A stretch of DNA of 64,000 nucleotides from Pseudomonas sp. MYb60 (lineage in GTDB: Bacteria; Pseudomonadota; Gammaproteobacteria; Pseudomonadales; Pseudomonadaceae), in NCBI RefSeq assembly GCF_002979555.1, contig NZ_PCOZ01000010.1, forward strand, positions 1-64,000, given 5' to 3'. Shown here in pieces: positions 49,421 through 58,534 of the stretch. The number at the start of each line of letters is the position of its first letter. Positions within the stretch are counted from its first letter, which is position 1. The notes beneath the pieces were generated by a model. It was not told where the DNA came from. It worked only from the letters and a program-made list of their open reading frames with translations, and did no database searches. The position numbers and the translations under genes were made by a program.

Positions 49421-50953
49421 ATGCCCCGTAAAACCTGGCGCGCCGCGCTCGCTGCCTATGCCAGCCCCTCGACGTTGGTCCTGTTGTTGCTCGGCTTTGC
49501 CGCCGGCTTGCCTTACATGTTGGTGTTCTCAACCCTTTCGGTATGGTTGCGTGAGGCCGGTGTGGCCCGCGAGACCATCGGCTATGCGAGCCTGATCGGC
49601 CTGGCGTATGCCTTCAAATGGGTGTGGTCGCCGCTGCTCGATCAATGGCGCCTGCCCCTGCTGGGCAAGCTGGGACGACGTCGCTCGTGGCTGGTACTGG
49701 CCCAATCGCTGGTGATCCTCGGATTGATCGGCATGGGCTTCTGCGATCCGCAAAAACATTTGTCCTGGCTGATCGCCATTGCCGTGATCGTGGCTTTCGC
49801 CTCTGCCACCCAGGACATCGCGGTCGACGCCTATCGCCTGGAAATCGCCGACGACACTCGCCAGGCCGCGCTGGCCGCCAGCTACATGTCCGGTTATCGC
49901 ATCGCCGCCCTGCTGGCCACGGCCGGTGCCTTGTTCTTTGCCGAGGGCTTTGGCTCCACCGGTTTCAACTACCAGCACTCGGCGTGGCTTGGCACCTATG
50001 CGCTGTTCGGCGTGCTGATGATCCCGGCGCTGCTGACCACCTTGTTCATGCGTGAGCCCAATGTGCCGCTGCGCACCCAATTGCAGGCCGGGCGTTACAG
50101 CTTCGTGCACCAGTTGGTGTCGGTGTTCGTGCTGATCGTGTTGCTGGTGTCCGTGCCGGCCATGTTCACCCAACTGTTCAACACCGATTTCGAAAGTGTG
50201 CTGTTCCACGGCGTGAGCCTGTGGGATCTGCTGATGGACGACCGCGCCTTCCTGCGTGCCCTTCTCTATATCACCCTGACCGCTTTGTGCCTCTCAGCCA
50301 TGGGCCGCCGTGGTCTGGCGCCGGTGCTCACGCCGGTCAACGACTTCATCCTGCGGTACCGCTGGCAAGCACTGCTGCTGTTAGGGCTGATCGCCACCTA
50401 TCGCATGTCCGATACCGTGATGGGCGTGATGGCCAACGTGTTCTACATCGACCAGGGGTTCACCAAGGACCAGATCGCCGGGGTCAGCAAGGTCTTCGGC
50501 CTGATCATGACCCTGGTGGGCGCCGGTATGGGCGGCCTGTTGATCGTGCGGTTCGGCATCCTGCCGATCCTGTTCATCGGCGGCATAGCCTCGGCCGGCA
50601 CCAACCTGCTGTTCGTGGCGCTCGCCGACATGGGCCCGGATTTGCAGATGCTGATCTTCACCATCTCGCTGGATAACTTCAGTTCGGGCCTGGCGACATC
50701 GGCATTCGTGGCCTACCTGTCGAGCCTGACCAACCTCAAGTTTTCCGCCACCCAATATGCGCTGCTCAGCTCGATCATGCTGTTACTGCCACGGTTGATC
50801 GGCGGGTATTCGGGGGTGATGGTGGAGAAGTTCGGGTATCACAATTTCTTCCTGATCACCTGCATGCTGGGCGTGCCGACCCTGTTCCTGATTGCGCTGC
50901 ACTGGTTCCAGGAGAACCGGCGGGCGCGGTTGAATCCACCGGTGGACGACTGA
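49421..50953 (+). CDS. ampG: AmpG muropeptide permease
   Basis: A 510-residue MFS-type transporter with about 14 hydrophobic segments. It imports GlcNAc-anhydroMurNAc peptides for cell-wall recycling and thereby conditions ampC beta-lactamase induction. Family landmarks: LLLGFAAGLPYMLVFSTLSV, LAYAFKWVWSPLLDQWRLPL, ATQDIAVDAYRLEI, YMSGYRIAALLAT and, in the second half, RMSDTVMGVMANVFYIDQGF. It is close behind the ATL gene. A REPIN follows. Confidence 0.92.
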   Translation: MPRKTWRAALAAYASPSTLVLLLLGFAAGLPYMLVFSTLSVWLREAGVARETIGYASLIGLAYAFKWVWSPLLDQWRLPLLGKLGRRRSWLVLAQSLVILGLIGMGFCDPQKHLSWLIAIAVIVAFASATQDIAVDAYRLEIADDTRQAALAASYMSGYRIAALLATAGALFFAEGFGSTGFNYQHSAWLGTYALFGVLMIPALLTTLFMREPNVPLRTQLQAGRYSFVHQLVSVFVLIVLLVSVPAMFTQLFNTDFESVLFHGVSLWDLLMDDRAFLRALLYITLTALCLSAMGRRGLAPVLTPVNDFILRYRWQALLLLGLIATYRMSDTVMGVMANVFYIDQGFTKDQIAGVSKVFGLIMTLVGAGMGGLLIVRFGILPILFIGGIASAGTNLLFVALADMGPDLQMLIFTISLDNFSSGLATSAFVAYLSSLTNLKFSATQYALLSSIMLLLPRLIGGYSGVMVEKFGYHNFFLITCMLGVPTLFLIALHWFQENRRARLNPPVDD

Positions 50954-50967
50954 CACACCTCGGTCCA

Positions 50968-51055
50968 TGTGTGTGCTGGCTTGCCTGCGATAGCATCATC
51001 CTGATGCAACAGACACACCGCGCGGCTCCCATCGCAGGCAAGCCAGCGCCCACAT
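50968..51055. repeat. REPIN
   Basis: Arms GTGCTGGCTTGCCTGCGAT and ATCGCAGGCAAGCCAGCGCC face each other. Variant arm sequence, between ampG and proS. Confidence 0.87.
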
Positions 51056-51164
51056 AAGCCCGGTTCCGATAGAAACACCCCGCAACCTGATGCCTGTACT
51101 CCAGCGACAACCGCCCGTACAATCCAGAGTCATTTCAAGTCCAAGCAACCGACAACGGCCGACC

Positions 51165-52880
51165 ATGCGTACCAGTCAATATTTGCTCGCCACACAGAAA
51201 GAAACGCCTTCCGACGCGGTTGTGATCAGCCATCAGCTGATGCTGCGCGCCGGCATGATCCGCAAACTGGCCTCCGGCCTGTACACCTGGCTGCCCATGG
51301 GCTTGAAGGTGATGCGCAAGGTCGAGGCCATCGTTCGCGAAGAGATGAACGCTGCCGGCTCTCTGGAAGTGTTGATGCCGAGCACCCAACCGGCCGAGCT
51401 GTGGCAGGAATCCGGACGCTGGGAAGAGTACGGCCCTGAGTTGCTGCGCTTCAAGGATCGTCATGGCCGCGATTTCTGCGCCGGCCCGACCCACGAAGAA
51501 GTCATCACCGACCTGATGCGCAACGAGCTGAGCAGCTATAAGCAACTGCCGCTCAACCTGTATCAGATCCAGACCAAGTTCCGTGACGAGATCCGCCCAC
51601 GCTTCGGCTTGATGCGTGGCCGTGAATTCATCATGAAGGATGCCTATTCGTTCCACGCCGACCAGGCGTCGCTGCAGGTCACCTACGACCGCATGCACCA
51701 GGCCTACTGCAATGTGTTCACCCGCCTGGGCCTCAAATTCCGCCCGGTTGAAGCGGACAACGGCTCCATCGGCGGCGCCGGTTCCCACGAGTTCCACGTA
51801 CTGGCCGAGTCCGGCGAAGACGATATCGTCTTCAGCAACGGCTCCGACTACGCGGCGAACATCGAGAAAGCCGAAGCCGTGCCACGGGAAACCTCGCGTC
51901 CGGCCGCGGCTGAAGAACTGCGCCTGGTGGACACCCCGGATACCAAGACCATCGCGGCCCTGGTGGAAAAATTCAATCTGCCGATTGAAAAGACCATCAA
52001 GACCCTGATCGTGCGCGCCGAAGAAGAAGGCAAGCTGATCGCCCTGGTGATCCGTGGCGACCACGAGCTCAATGAAATCAAGGCCGCCAACCAGCCTGGC
52101 GTCGCCAACCCGCTGGTAATGGCCACCGATGCCGAACTGCGCGACGCCATTGGTGCCGGCGCCGGTTCCCTCGGCCCGCTGAACCTGCCGCTGCCGATCA
52201 TCATCGACCGCTCGGTCGAGCTGATGAGCGACTTCGGGATCGGTGCGAACATCGACGACAAGCATTACTTCGGCGTGAACTGGGAGCGTGACCTGCCGGT
52301 TCCGACCGTCGCCGACCTGCGTAATGTAGTCGCCGGTGACCCAAGCCCGGACGGCAAGGGCACCCTGGAAATCAAGCGCGGCATCGAAGTCGGTCACATC
52401 TTCCAGCTGGGCAACAAGTACAGCCAGGCGATGAACTGCAAAGTGCTGGGCGAGAACGGCAAGCCGGTCATCCTCGAAATGGGTTGCTACGGCATTGGCG
52501 TCTCCCGCGTGGTGGCCGCTGCCATCGAGCAGAACAACGATGCGAACGGCATCATCTGGAGCGACACCCTGGCGCCGTTCCAGATCGCCCTGGTACCGCT
52601 GCGTTATGAAACCGAGCAAGTACGCGAAGCCACCGACAAACTGTATGCCGAACTGACGGCTGCCGGTTTTGAAGTGCTGCTGGATGACCGGGACAAGAAA
52701 ACCAGCCCGGGCATCAAGTTCGCCGACATGGAACTGATTGGCATCCCGCACCGGATCGTGGTCAGTGACCGCGGCCTCGCGGATGGCAACCTGGAATACA
52801 AGAGCCGGACCGAAGCCGAAGCCCAACCGTTGCCGGTGGCTGACGTGCTGTCTTTCCTTCAGGCGCGTATTCGTCGCTGA
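51165..52880 (+). CDS. proS: prolyl-tRNA synthetase
   Basis: A 571-residue bacterial-type ProRS, class II. Motif 1 is around MLRAGMIRKLASGLYTWLPM, motif 2 is TKFRDEIRPRFGLMRGREF and motif 3 is GCYGIGVSRVVAAAIEQN. Between motifs 2 and 3 lies the editing insertion (about 230-390; EKFNLPIEKTIKTLIVRAEE), which clears alanine mischarging. The anticodon-binding domain is C-terminal (ELTAAGFEVLLDDRDKKTSP). ATG 51165 begins MRTSQYLLATQKETP, the usual N-terminus; an in-frame start at 51090 is upstream of it. Confidence 0.97.
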   Translation: MRTSQYLLATQKETPSDAVVISHQLMLRAGMIRKLASGLYTWLPMGLKVMRKVEAIVREEMNAAGSLEVLMPSTQPAELWQESGRWEEYGPELLRFKDRHGRDFCAGPTHEEVITDLMRNELSSYKQLPLNLYQIQTKFRDEIRPRFGLMRGREFIMKDAYSFHADQASLQVTYDRMHQAYCNVFTRLGLKFRPVEADNGSIGGAGSHEFHVLAESGEDDIVFSNGSDYAANIEKAEAVPRETSRPAAAEELRLVDTPDTKTIAALVEKFNLPIEKTIKTLIVRAEEEGKLIALVIRGDHELNEIKAANQPGVANPLVMATDAELRDAIGAGAGSLGPLNLPLPIIIDRSVELMSDFGIGANIDDKHYFGVNWERDLPVPTVADLRNVVAGDPSPDGKGTLEIKRGIEVGHIFQLGNKYSQAMNCKVLGENGKPVILEMGCYGIGVSRVVAAAIEQNNDANGIIWSDTLAPFQIALVPLRYETEQVREATDKLYAELTAAGFEVLLDDRDKKTSPGIKFADMELIGIPHRIVVSDRGLADGNLEYKSRTEAEAQPLPVADVLSFLQARIRR

Positions 52881-52900
52881 AAACCAGATCAAGAGAAGTC

Positions 52901-53854
52901 ATGTTCAAGCGAAACACCAGAGCCCTGGGGGGCGCCGCCTTGTGCGGCGCCCTGCTGGTCAGCGGCTGCGCCAACCACATGTCGCAACGCAGCGAGCACG
53001 AGGAACGGGTCGAGCGCAAATTGCTCGATCACAGCTTGCAGATCGATGTGGGCGAACCCAAAGTGCTGGAACTGCCGCAACGCCGGGTACGGATTCACGA
53101 GCAAAAGACCTTTGAGGTCACCGAGTTCGAAGTCACCCGTCGTTACGACCGTTACACCCCCTACCAGCCCTGGCGCAAACTCTACGAGATGCCTTTGGGT
53201 GCCGTAGCCCTGGTGGCCGGCGCGGGCGCCAACGTGGTGAATATCTTCGCCCTTGGCAACCTGCCGACCAGCGTGACGCACGACTGGCTGATCTACGGCG
53301 TGGACGGTCTCAACCCGTTCATGAACGTGCAGTCCCATGGCCGTGCCCAGCAAAACCTGGCGGGCATCGACGAAGTCCAGCGCGACAAACGCACGGAATA
53401 CTCGAGCCTGCCGTGGAGCGAGCGCCCGGTGCAGGTGACTGCTGGCAAACAGACCCATGAGTTGACCACTGACCGTAACGGCGTATTGCGCCTGAACCTG
53501 TTGGACAGCCCGTTTGCCGAGCAGGACCTGAACCGCGTCAGCACCTTGAAGATCAGCGTGCAGGATGGCCAGGACGACGTTCACTCGGACTCGACCCTGG
53601 CCGTCAGTGGCACCCTGCGCAACAAGTTGCTGGAGGCCCACGCCCTGATCTACGACGACCTGGAAGATGACGAGGTGAACCAGTGGGTGCACCGGGTCAA
53701 GCGCCTGTCGGAGCTGGGTCTGGAGGAAGAAGCCAGCGAGCTGGAACAAAGCCTCATCGAACTGACCCGCAATGATCCCGAGTTGCAGCAGGAATTCCTG
53801 CAGGCATTGACCAAGGATGCAGGGCGGCTCGTCGCAGACCCCGGCGCGCGCTGA
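52901..53854 (+). CDS. conserved lipoprotein downstream of proS
   Basis: A 317-residue predicted lipoprotein: signal MFKRNTRALGGAALCGALLV and lipobox VSGC (Cys23). No named domain. It has an N-terminal beta-rich region (RVRIHEQKTFEVTEFEVTRR), a central hydrophobic segment (GAVALVAGAGANVVNIFALG, about 101-120) and a helical C-terminus rich in Glu/Leu (LSELGLEEEASELEQSLIEL). A homologous gene follows proS in P. aeruginosa (PA0957). Function unknown. It starts 20 bases after proS, likely co-transcribed. Confidence 0.85.
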   Translation: MFKRNTRALGGAALCGALLVSGCANHMSQRSEHEERVERKLLDHSLQIDVGEPKVLELPQRRVRIHEQKTFEVTEFEVTRRYDRYTPYQPWRKLYEMPLGAVALVAGAGANVVNIFALGNLPTSVTHDWLIYGVDGLNPFMNVQSHGRAQQNLAGIDEVQRDKRTEYSSLPWSERPVQVTAGKQTHELTTDRNGVLRLNLLDSPFAEQDLNRVSTLKISVQDGQDDVHSDSTLAVSGTLRNKLLEAHALIYDDLEDDEVNQWVHRVKRLSELGLEEEASELEQSLIELTRNDPELQQEFLQALTKDAGRLVADPGAR

Positions 53855-53880
53855 GACCTCAAGCCTGCTGAAGATCTGAA

Positions 53881-53908
53881 TGTGGGAGCGGGCAAGCCAG
53901 CTCCCACA
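53881..53908. repeat. single REP hairpin between convergent genes
   Basis: TGTGGGAGC / GCTCCCACA around GGGCAAGCCA. It lies between the lipoprotein gene and the convergent dinB gene. Confidence 0.82.
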
Positions 53909-53922
53909 GCCTTATCCGGTTT

Positions 53923-54981
53923 CTACCAGGAAAATTCGAGCTGTTCGTTGCCGTTGCTCAGGTCCAGCAAGCGCACCCCAATCCCCAACAACCGCACCGG
54001 CTTGCCGCCCCGGTTGAACGCCTGCGTCAGCAGTTGTTGATAACTTTCCAAATCCCGCCCTGCCCCCGCCTGCTCCAGGGTCGTCTGGGTAAAATCATGA
54101 AACTTCACCTTCACGAACGGCTTGCCCGCGCGGTAGCTACTGTCGATGCGCGCCATGCGCCCCGCCAGGGTTTGCATCAATTCGGGCAGTTTGGCCAGGC
54201 AACTTGAAAGGTCCGGCAGGTCCACATCGTAGGTATTTTCCACACTGATGGATTGGCGACGACTGTCGTTCTGCACGGCACGGTCATCGATCCCACGGGC
54301 CAGGCTCCAGAGTCGCTCGCCAAAACTACCGAACTCCCGCACCAGCGCCAGCTTGTTCCACTCCCGCAATTGCAGGCAGTCTTCAATACCCAGGCGCGCC
54401 AGCTTGTCGGCCGTGACCTTGCCCACGCCGTGCAACTTGCTCACCCGCAATTGGGATACAAAGTCTTCGATCTGGTCCGGAGTAATCACAAACAGCCCGT
54501 TGGGTTTCTTCCAGTCGCTGGCGATCTTGGCCAGGAACTTGTTCGGCGCTACCCCGGCCGACACGGTGATGTGCAACTGGTTGGAGACGCGGCGACGAAT
54601 GTCCTGGGCGATGCGCGTGGCGCTGCCGCCAAAATGAGGGCTGTCGGACACATCCAGGTAGGCCTCATCCAATGACAGGGGCTCGATCAGGTCGGTGTAA
54701 TCGCGAAAGATCGTCTGGATTTCCTTCGACGCTTCCTTATAAGCATCCATACGCGGCTTGACGATGGTCAGGTCCGGGCACAGCTTGAGTGCATGCCGCG
54801 ATGACATGGCCGAACGCACGCCATAGGCCCGCGCCTCGTAGTTGCAGGTGGCGATCACGCCGCGCCGGTCCGCCGAGCCCCCTACCGCCAGCGGCTTTTG
54901 CGCCAGGCTCGGGTCATCGCGCATCTCGATGGCGGCGTAGAAGCAATCACAGTCGACGTGGATGATTTTGCGCTGCGTCAT
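53923..54981 (-). CDS. dinB: DNA polymerase IV (Y family)
   Basis: A 352-residue error-prone translesion polymerase. Active-site motifs are IHVDCDCFYAAIEMRDDP and SLDEAYLDVSDS, which supply the metal-binding acidic residues; the helix-hairpin-helix region follows (LHGVGKVTADKLARLGI), then the little-finger domain. The C-terminus ends GNEQLEFSW; a beta-clamp binding motif is likely near RLLGIGVRLLDL. ATG 54981 (MTQRKIIHVD) is chosen as the family start; the frame extends upstream to 55020. No clear LexA box was found in a visual scan of the upstream bases. Confidence 0.95.
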   Translation of the reverse strand: MTQRKIIHVDCDCFYAAIEMRDDPSLAQKPLAVGGSADRRGVIATCNYEARAYGVRSAMSSRHALKLCPDLTIVKPRMDAYKEASKEIQTIFRDYTDLIEPLSLDEAYLDVSDSPHFGGSATRIAQDIRRRVSNQLHITVSAGVAPNKFLAKIASDWKKPNGLFVITPDQIEDFVSQLRVSKLHGVGKVTADKLARLGIEDCLQLREWNKLALVREFGSFGERLWSLARGIDDRAVQNDSRRQSISVENTYDVDLPDLSSCLAKLPELMQTLAGRMARIDSSYRAGKPFVKVKFHDFTQTTLEQAGAGRDLESYQQLLTQAFNRGGKPVRLLGIGVRLLDLSNGNEQLEFSW

Positions 54982-55219
54982 ATAAACGGGGTGTGGATCA
55001 ACGGATCGCCAGTATCGCATTCACCCCTGTATATAGCACCAGTAGTTTGAATCTTCCGTTTGAACGGTAGGAAAAGTCGGAGATGAATTTATTTTCTCAA
55101 TCGAATTTGCCATCCCAATAGAGCTGAAAGCCTCGGCCTGACTGGCTCCGCGGGGTGTCGAACGCCCTGCGTGGAGCGCTAAGCGATTGAACCAGAAGCC
55201 CTTTTCCCGTAATCAGCGG
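54982..55219. other. intergenic region between dinB and the first tRNA-fMet
   Basis: About 240 bases, AT-rich near 55025-55105. It must contain the dinB promoter. Nothing else recognised until the tRNA promoter at 55220. Confidence 0.5.
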
Positions 55220-55247
55220 TTGACACCCTGGCATTCCTCTGTAGAAT
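55220..55247 (+). promoter_or_regulatory. sigma-70 promoter of tRNA-fMet copy 1
   Basis: TTGACA (55220-55225), 16-base spacer, TAGAAT (55242-55247). A GC-rich discriminator (GCCGAC) follows, as at stringently controlled stable RNA promoters. Confidence 0.85.
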
Positions 55248-55260
55248 GCCGACACACAGA

Positions 55261-55337
<77 letters not shown>

Positions 55338-55346
55338 AACATCAAG

Positions 55347-55375
55347 AAAGGCTACTCGAAAGAGTGGCCTTTTTT
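55347..55375 (+). terminator. terminator of tRNA-fMet copy 1
   Basis: AAGGCTACTC-GAAA-GAGTGGCCTT with one T-G pair, followed by TTTT. Nearly identical to that of copy 2. Confidence 0.9.
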
Positions 55376-55495
55376 GTGCGCGTCAGTTTTATCCCCCCAC
55401 TGGCGGGTGCAAGCACGTTCGCGCCTGCAGGAATGCCGTTAACGCCTTGATTTCAGAATAATTCACAGTTATTTGACGCATTGTGACATTAACGG

Positions 55496-55523
55496 TTGAC
55501 ACCCCGCCGCTGGACTGTAGAAT
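55496..55523 (+). promoter_or_regulatory. sigma-70 promoter of tRNA-fMet copy 2
   Basis: TTGACA (55496-55501) and TAGAAT (55518-55523), again 16 bases apart. The spacer sequence differs from copy 1 but the hexamers are identical. Confidence 0.85.
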
Positions 55524-55535
55524 GCCGCCCACAGA

Positions 55536-55612
<77 letters not shown>

Positions 55613-55618
55613 AACATC

Positions 55619-55650
55619 AAAAAAGGCTACTCGAAAGAGTGGCCTTTTTT
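55619..55650 (+). terminator. terminator of tRNA-fMet copy 2
   Basis: AAAAAGGCTACTC-GAAA-GAGTGGCCTTTTTT. The 5' A-run makes it stronger than that of copy 1. Confidence 0.92.
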
Positions 55651-55891
55651 GTATCTGTCGAAAAAGTTCTTCTGAAACAATGACATGGCATCTTTCATGA
55701 AACCGTACACGGTTTGTAGAGTCCATCTCGTTGCAAGCTATGCTCAATGCTCAAGCGCTGCCCTCTACGACCAATGGCCGCTGTCGCCGCTCCCGGTGAT
55801 CCGCGTTAATATTTCAAATTATTTTGTCCATAGGGATTGGTAACTTGGCTGGATACCTCCATCCTGTCGCGCACAATCCACGAGGTGATTG
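55651..55891. promoter_or_regulatory. upstream region of mprF
   Basis: A 241-base region. It contains the perfect palindrome AAACCGTACACGGTTT (55700-55715), about 177 bases upstream of mprF, and an AT-rich stretch (55805-55830). No confident promoter hexamers identified. Confidence 0.45.
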
Positions 55892-58534
55892 ATGCGCGCC
55901 AACTCGTCTGAAACACAAGACACCGTCACAGCAGAACAACCGATCACTCCCACCCGTTTGCGTTGGCTGGATCTGTTGAGCAAATACCGCCAACCCATCG
56001 GGCTGGCCGTTACCCTGCTGCTATTTGCAATCGCCCTGATCGCCTGCCGGCACTTGTTGCTGGAACTGGATCTCTACGCCCTCCACGACTCGATCCTGGA
56101 AGTGCCCAAGCCGTCGTTGCTTGGTGCATTTGCTGCGGCCGTCGCCGGCTTCGTCATTCTGCTGGGCTATGAATTTTCCGGGGCGCGCTACGCGGGCGTG
56201 AAATTGCCAGCCAAGACCCTGGCCCACGGCGGTTTCACCGCGTTTGCGATTGGCAATGCGATTGGCCTGTCGATGCTGTCCGGCGGTTCGGTGCGTTATC
56301 GCCTTTACGCGCGTCACGGCATCGGTGCGTCGGAAGTCGCGCGCATGACCGTATTCGCCAGCCTGGCGCTAGGTTGCGCCCTGCCCCCGCTGGCAGCGCT
56401 GGCGACCTTGAGCAACCTGCCCGCCGCGTCCACTGCGCTGAACCTGTCCGAAGGCCTGCTCGGCGGTGTTGCCGGAGCCGTGCTACTGCTGTCGGTTGCG
56501 CTGTGCATCGGCATCTACCGCCGCCGCTTGCCGGATCAGCCGTTTGCCGACAACCTGCTGGTCAAGGTCGGCCGCCGCACCCTGCGCCTGCCCGGCGCCC
56601 GCCTGACCTTCCTGCAACTGATCATCACCGCCCTGGACGTGGCCGCCGCCGCCACCGTCCTTTATATGCTGTTGCCGGAAGCACCGCCCTTCGGCCCCTT
56701 CCTGCTGGTGTACCTGCTGGCCCTGGCGGCCGGCGTCCTCAGCCACGTGCCCGGCGGCGTCGGTGTGTTCGAAGCGATCCTGCTGGCCGCCTTCGCCGAC
56801 AAGCTCGGTGCCGCGCCATTGGCCGCTGCGCTGCTGCTGTATCGCATGATCTACGTGGTGCTGCCGCTGCTGATTGCCTGCATCTTCCTGCTGGTCAACG
56901 AGGCACAGCGCCTGTTCCAGACCCAGCAAAGCTTGCGGGTGGCCTCGGGTCTCGCCGCACCAGTGCTGGCCGTACTGGTTTTTTTGTCCGGCGTGGTCCT
57001 GCTGTTTTCCGGCGCCACGCCGGAGATCGATTCACGCCTGGAAAACATCGGCTTCCTGATTCCCCACCGCCTGATTGACGCTTCGCACTTCGGTGCCAGC
57101 CTGATCGGCGTGCTGTGCCTGTTGCTGGCCCAGGGCCTGCGTCGACGCTTGTCGGCGGCCTGGATGCTGACCATGGTGTTGTTGCTGACCGGTGCCCTGC
57201 TCTCGCTGCTCAAGGGTTTCGACTGGGAAGAAGCCAGCCTGATGACCATGACGGCGATCCTCCTGGCTATCTTCCGGCGCTCGTTCTATCGCGCCAGCCG
57301 CCTCACCGAACTGCCCTTCTCGCCGCTGTACCTGGTGGCAAGTGTCTGCGTGCTAGGCGCCTCGATCTGGCTGCTGTTGTTCGCCTATCAAGACGTGCCC
57401 TACAGCCACCAACTCTGGTGGCAGTTCACTCTCGACGCCAATGCGCCGCGCGGCCTGCGCTCGTTGCTGGGTGCCGCGGTGTTGCTGGTGATCGTCTCGC
57501 TGACCTGGCTGCTGCGCACCGCTCGCCCGGTGATCCACTTGCCCACCCCGGATGAGCTGGAGCGCGCGAGCAAGATCCTGATGGCGTCGTCCCAGCCCGA
57601 CGGCGGCCTCGCGCTCACCGGTGACAAGGCGCTGCTGTTTCATCCCAATGATGAAGCTTTCCTCATGTACGCCCGTCGCGGGCGTAGCCTGGTAGCCTTG
57701 TACGACCCGATTGGCCCGACCCAGCCGCGCGCCGAGATGATCTGGCAATTCCGTGACCTGTGCGACATCCACCACGCCCGCCCGGTGTTCTACCAGGTGC
57801 GCGCAGAGAACCTGCCGTACTACATGGACATCGGCCTCACCGCGATCAAGCTGGGCGAAGAGGCGCGGGTCGACCTGAAACGCTTCGATCTGGAAGCCAA
57901 GGGCAAGGAGATGAAGGACCTGCGCTACACCTGGAACCGCGGTACCCGGGACGGCCTGTCCCTGGAGATCTGCGATGCAGGCACGGCGCCGATGGATGAA
58001 CTCAAGGTCATTTCCGACGCTTGGCTGACGGGTAAGAACGTGCGGGAAAAGGGTTTTTCCCTGGGACGTTTCAGCGATGACTACCTCAAGCACTTCCGGA
58101 TCGCGATCATTCGCTTCGAAGGGCGCCCGGTGGCCTTCGCCAACCTGCTCGAGACCTATAACCACGACCTGGCCAGTCTCGACCTGATGCGCGCCCACCC
58201 CGACGCGCCGAAGCTGACCATGGAATTCATGATGGTCGGGTTGATTCAACACTTCAAGAGCCACGGCTACGCCCGCTTCAGCCTCGGCATGGTGCCGTTG
58301 TCGGGCCTGCAACCGCGACGGGGTGCACCCCTGACCCAACGCCTGGGCTCGATGGTGTTCCGGCGCGGCGAGCAACTGTATAACTTCCAAGGTTTGCGCC
58401 GCTTCAAAGACAAGTTCCAGCCTGACTGGGAACCCCGTTACATGGCCGTGCCCGCAGGACTTGATCCGCTGGTGGCACTGGCCGATACCGCCGCCCTGAT
58501 CGCGGGCGGCTTGACTGGATTGGTGAAACGCTGA
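55892..58534 (+). CDS. mprF: bifunctional aminoacyl-phosphatidylglycerol synthase/flippase
   Basis: An 880-residue two-part membrane enzyme. The N-terminal half is a multi-helix flippase (about 14 hydrophobic segments to residue 540; e.g. FGPFLLVYLLALAAGVLSHV then PGGVGVFEAILLAA). The C-terminal half is the cytoplasmic DUF2156 synthase that moves an amino acid from aminoacyl-tRNA to phosphatidylglycerol (LFHPNDEAFLMYARRGRSLV, and VRAENLPYYMDIGLTAIKLG). The result is a less anionic membrane, raising resistance to cationic peptides. In P. aeruginosa the lipid made is alanyl-PG; specificity here is not readable. ATG 55892 has GAGGTG upstream; TTG one codon earlier also possible. Its stop overlaps the acvB start. 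Confidence 0.95.
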   Translation: MRANSSETQDTVTAEQPITPTRLRWLDLLSKYRQPIGLAVTLLLFAIALIACRHLLLELDLYALHDSILEVPKPSLLGAFAAAVAGFVILLGYEFSGARYAGVKLPAKTLAHGGFTAFAIGNAIGLSMLSGGSVRYRLYARHGIGASEVARMTVFASLALGCALPPLAALATLSNLPAASTALNLSEGLLGGVAGAVLLLSVALCIGIYRRRLPDQPFADNLLVKVGRRTLRLPGARLTFLQLIITALDVAAAATVLYMLLPEAPPFGPFLLVYLLALAAGVLSHVPGGVGVFEAILLAAFADKLGAAPLAAALLLYRMIYVVLPLLIACIFLLVNEAQRLFQTQQSLRVASGLAAPVLAVLVFLSGVVLLFSGATPEIDSRLENIGFLIPHRLIDASHFGASLIGVLCLLLAQGLRRRLSAAWMLTMVLLLTGALLSLLKGFDWEEASLMTMTAILLAIFRRSFYRASRLTELPFSPLYLVASVCVLGASIWLLLFAYQDVPYSHQLWWQFTLDANAPRGLRSLLGAAVLLVIVSLTWLLRTARPVIHLPTPDELERASKILMASSQPDGGLALTGDKALLFHPNDEAFLMYARRGRSLVALYDPIGPTQPRAEMIWQFRDLCDIHHARPVFYQVRAENLPYYMDIGLTAIKLGEEARVDLKRFDLEAKGKEMKDLRYTWNRGTRDGLSLEICDAGTAPMDELKVISDAWLTGKNVREKGFSLGRFSDDYLKHFRIAIIRFEGRPVAFANLLETYNHDLASLDLMRAHPDAPKLTMEFMMVGLIQHFKSHGYARFSLGMVPLSGLQPRRGAPLTQRLGSMVFRRGEQLYNFQGLRRFKDKFQPDWEPRYMAVPAGLDPLVALADTAALIAGGLTGLVKR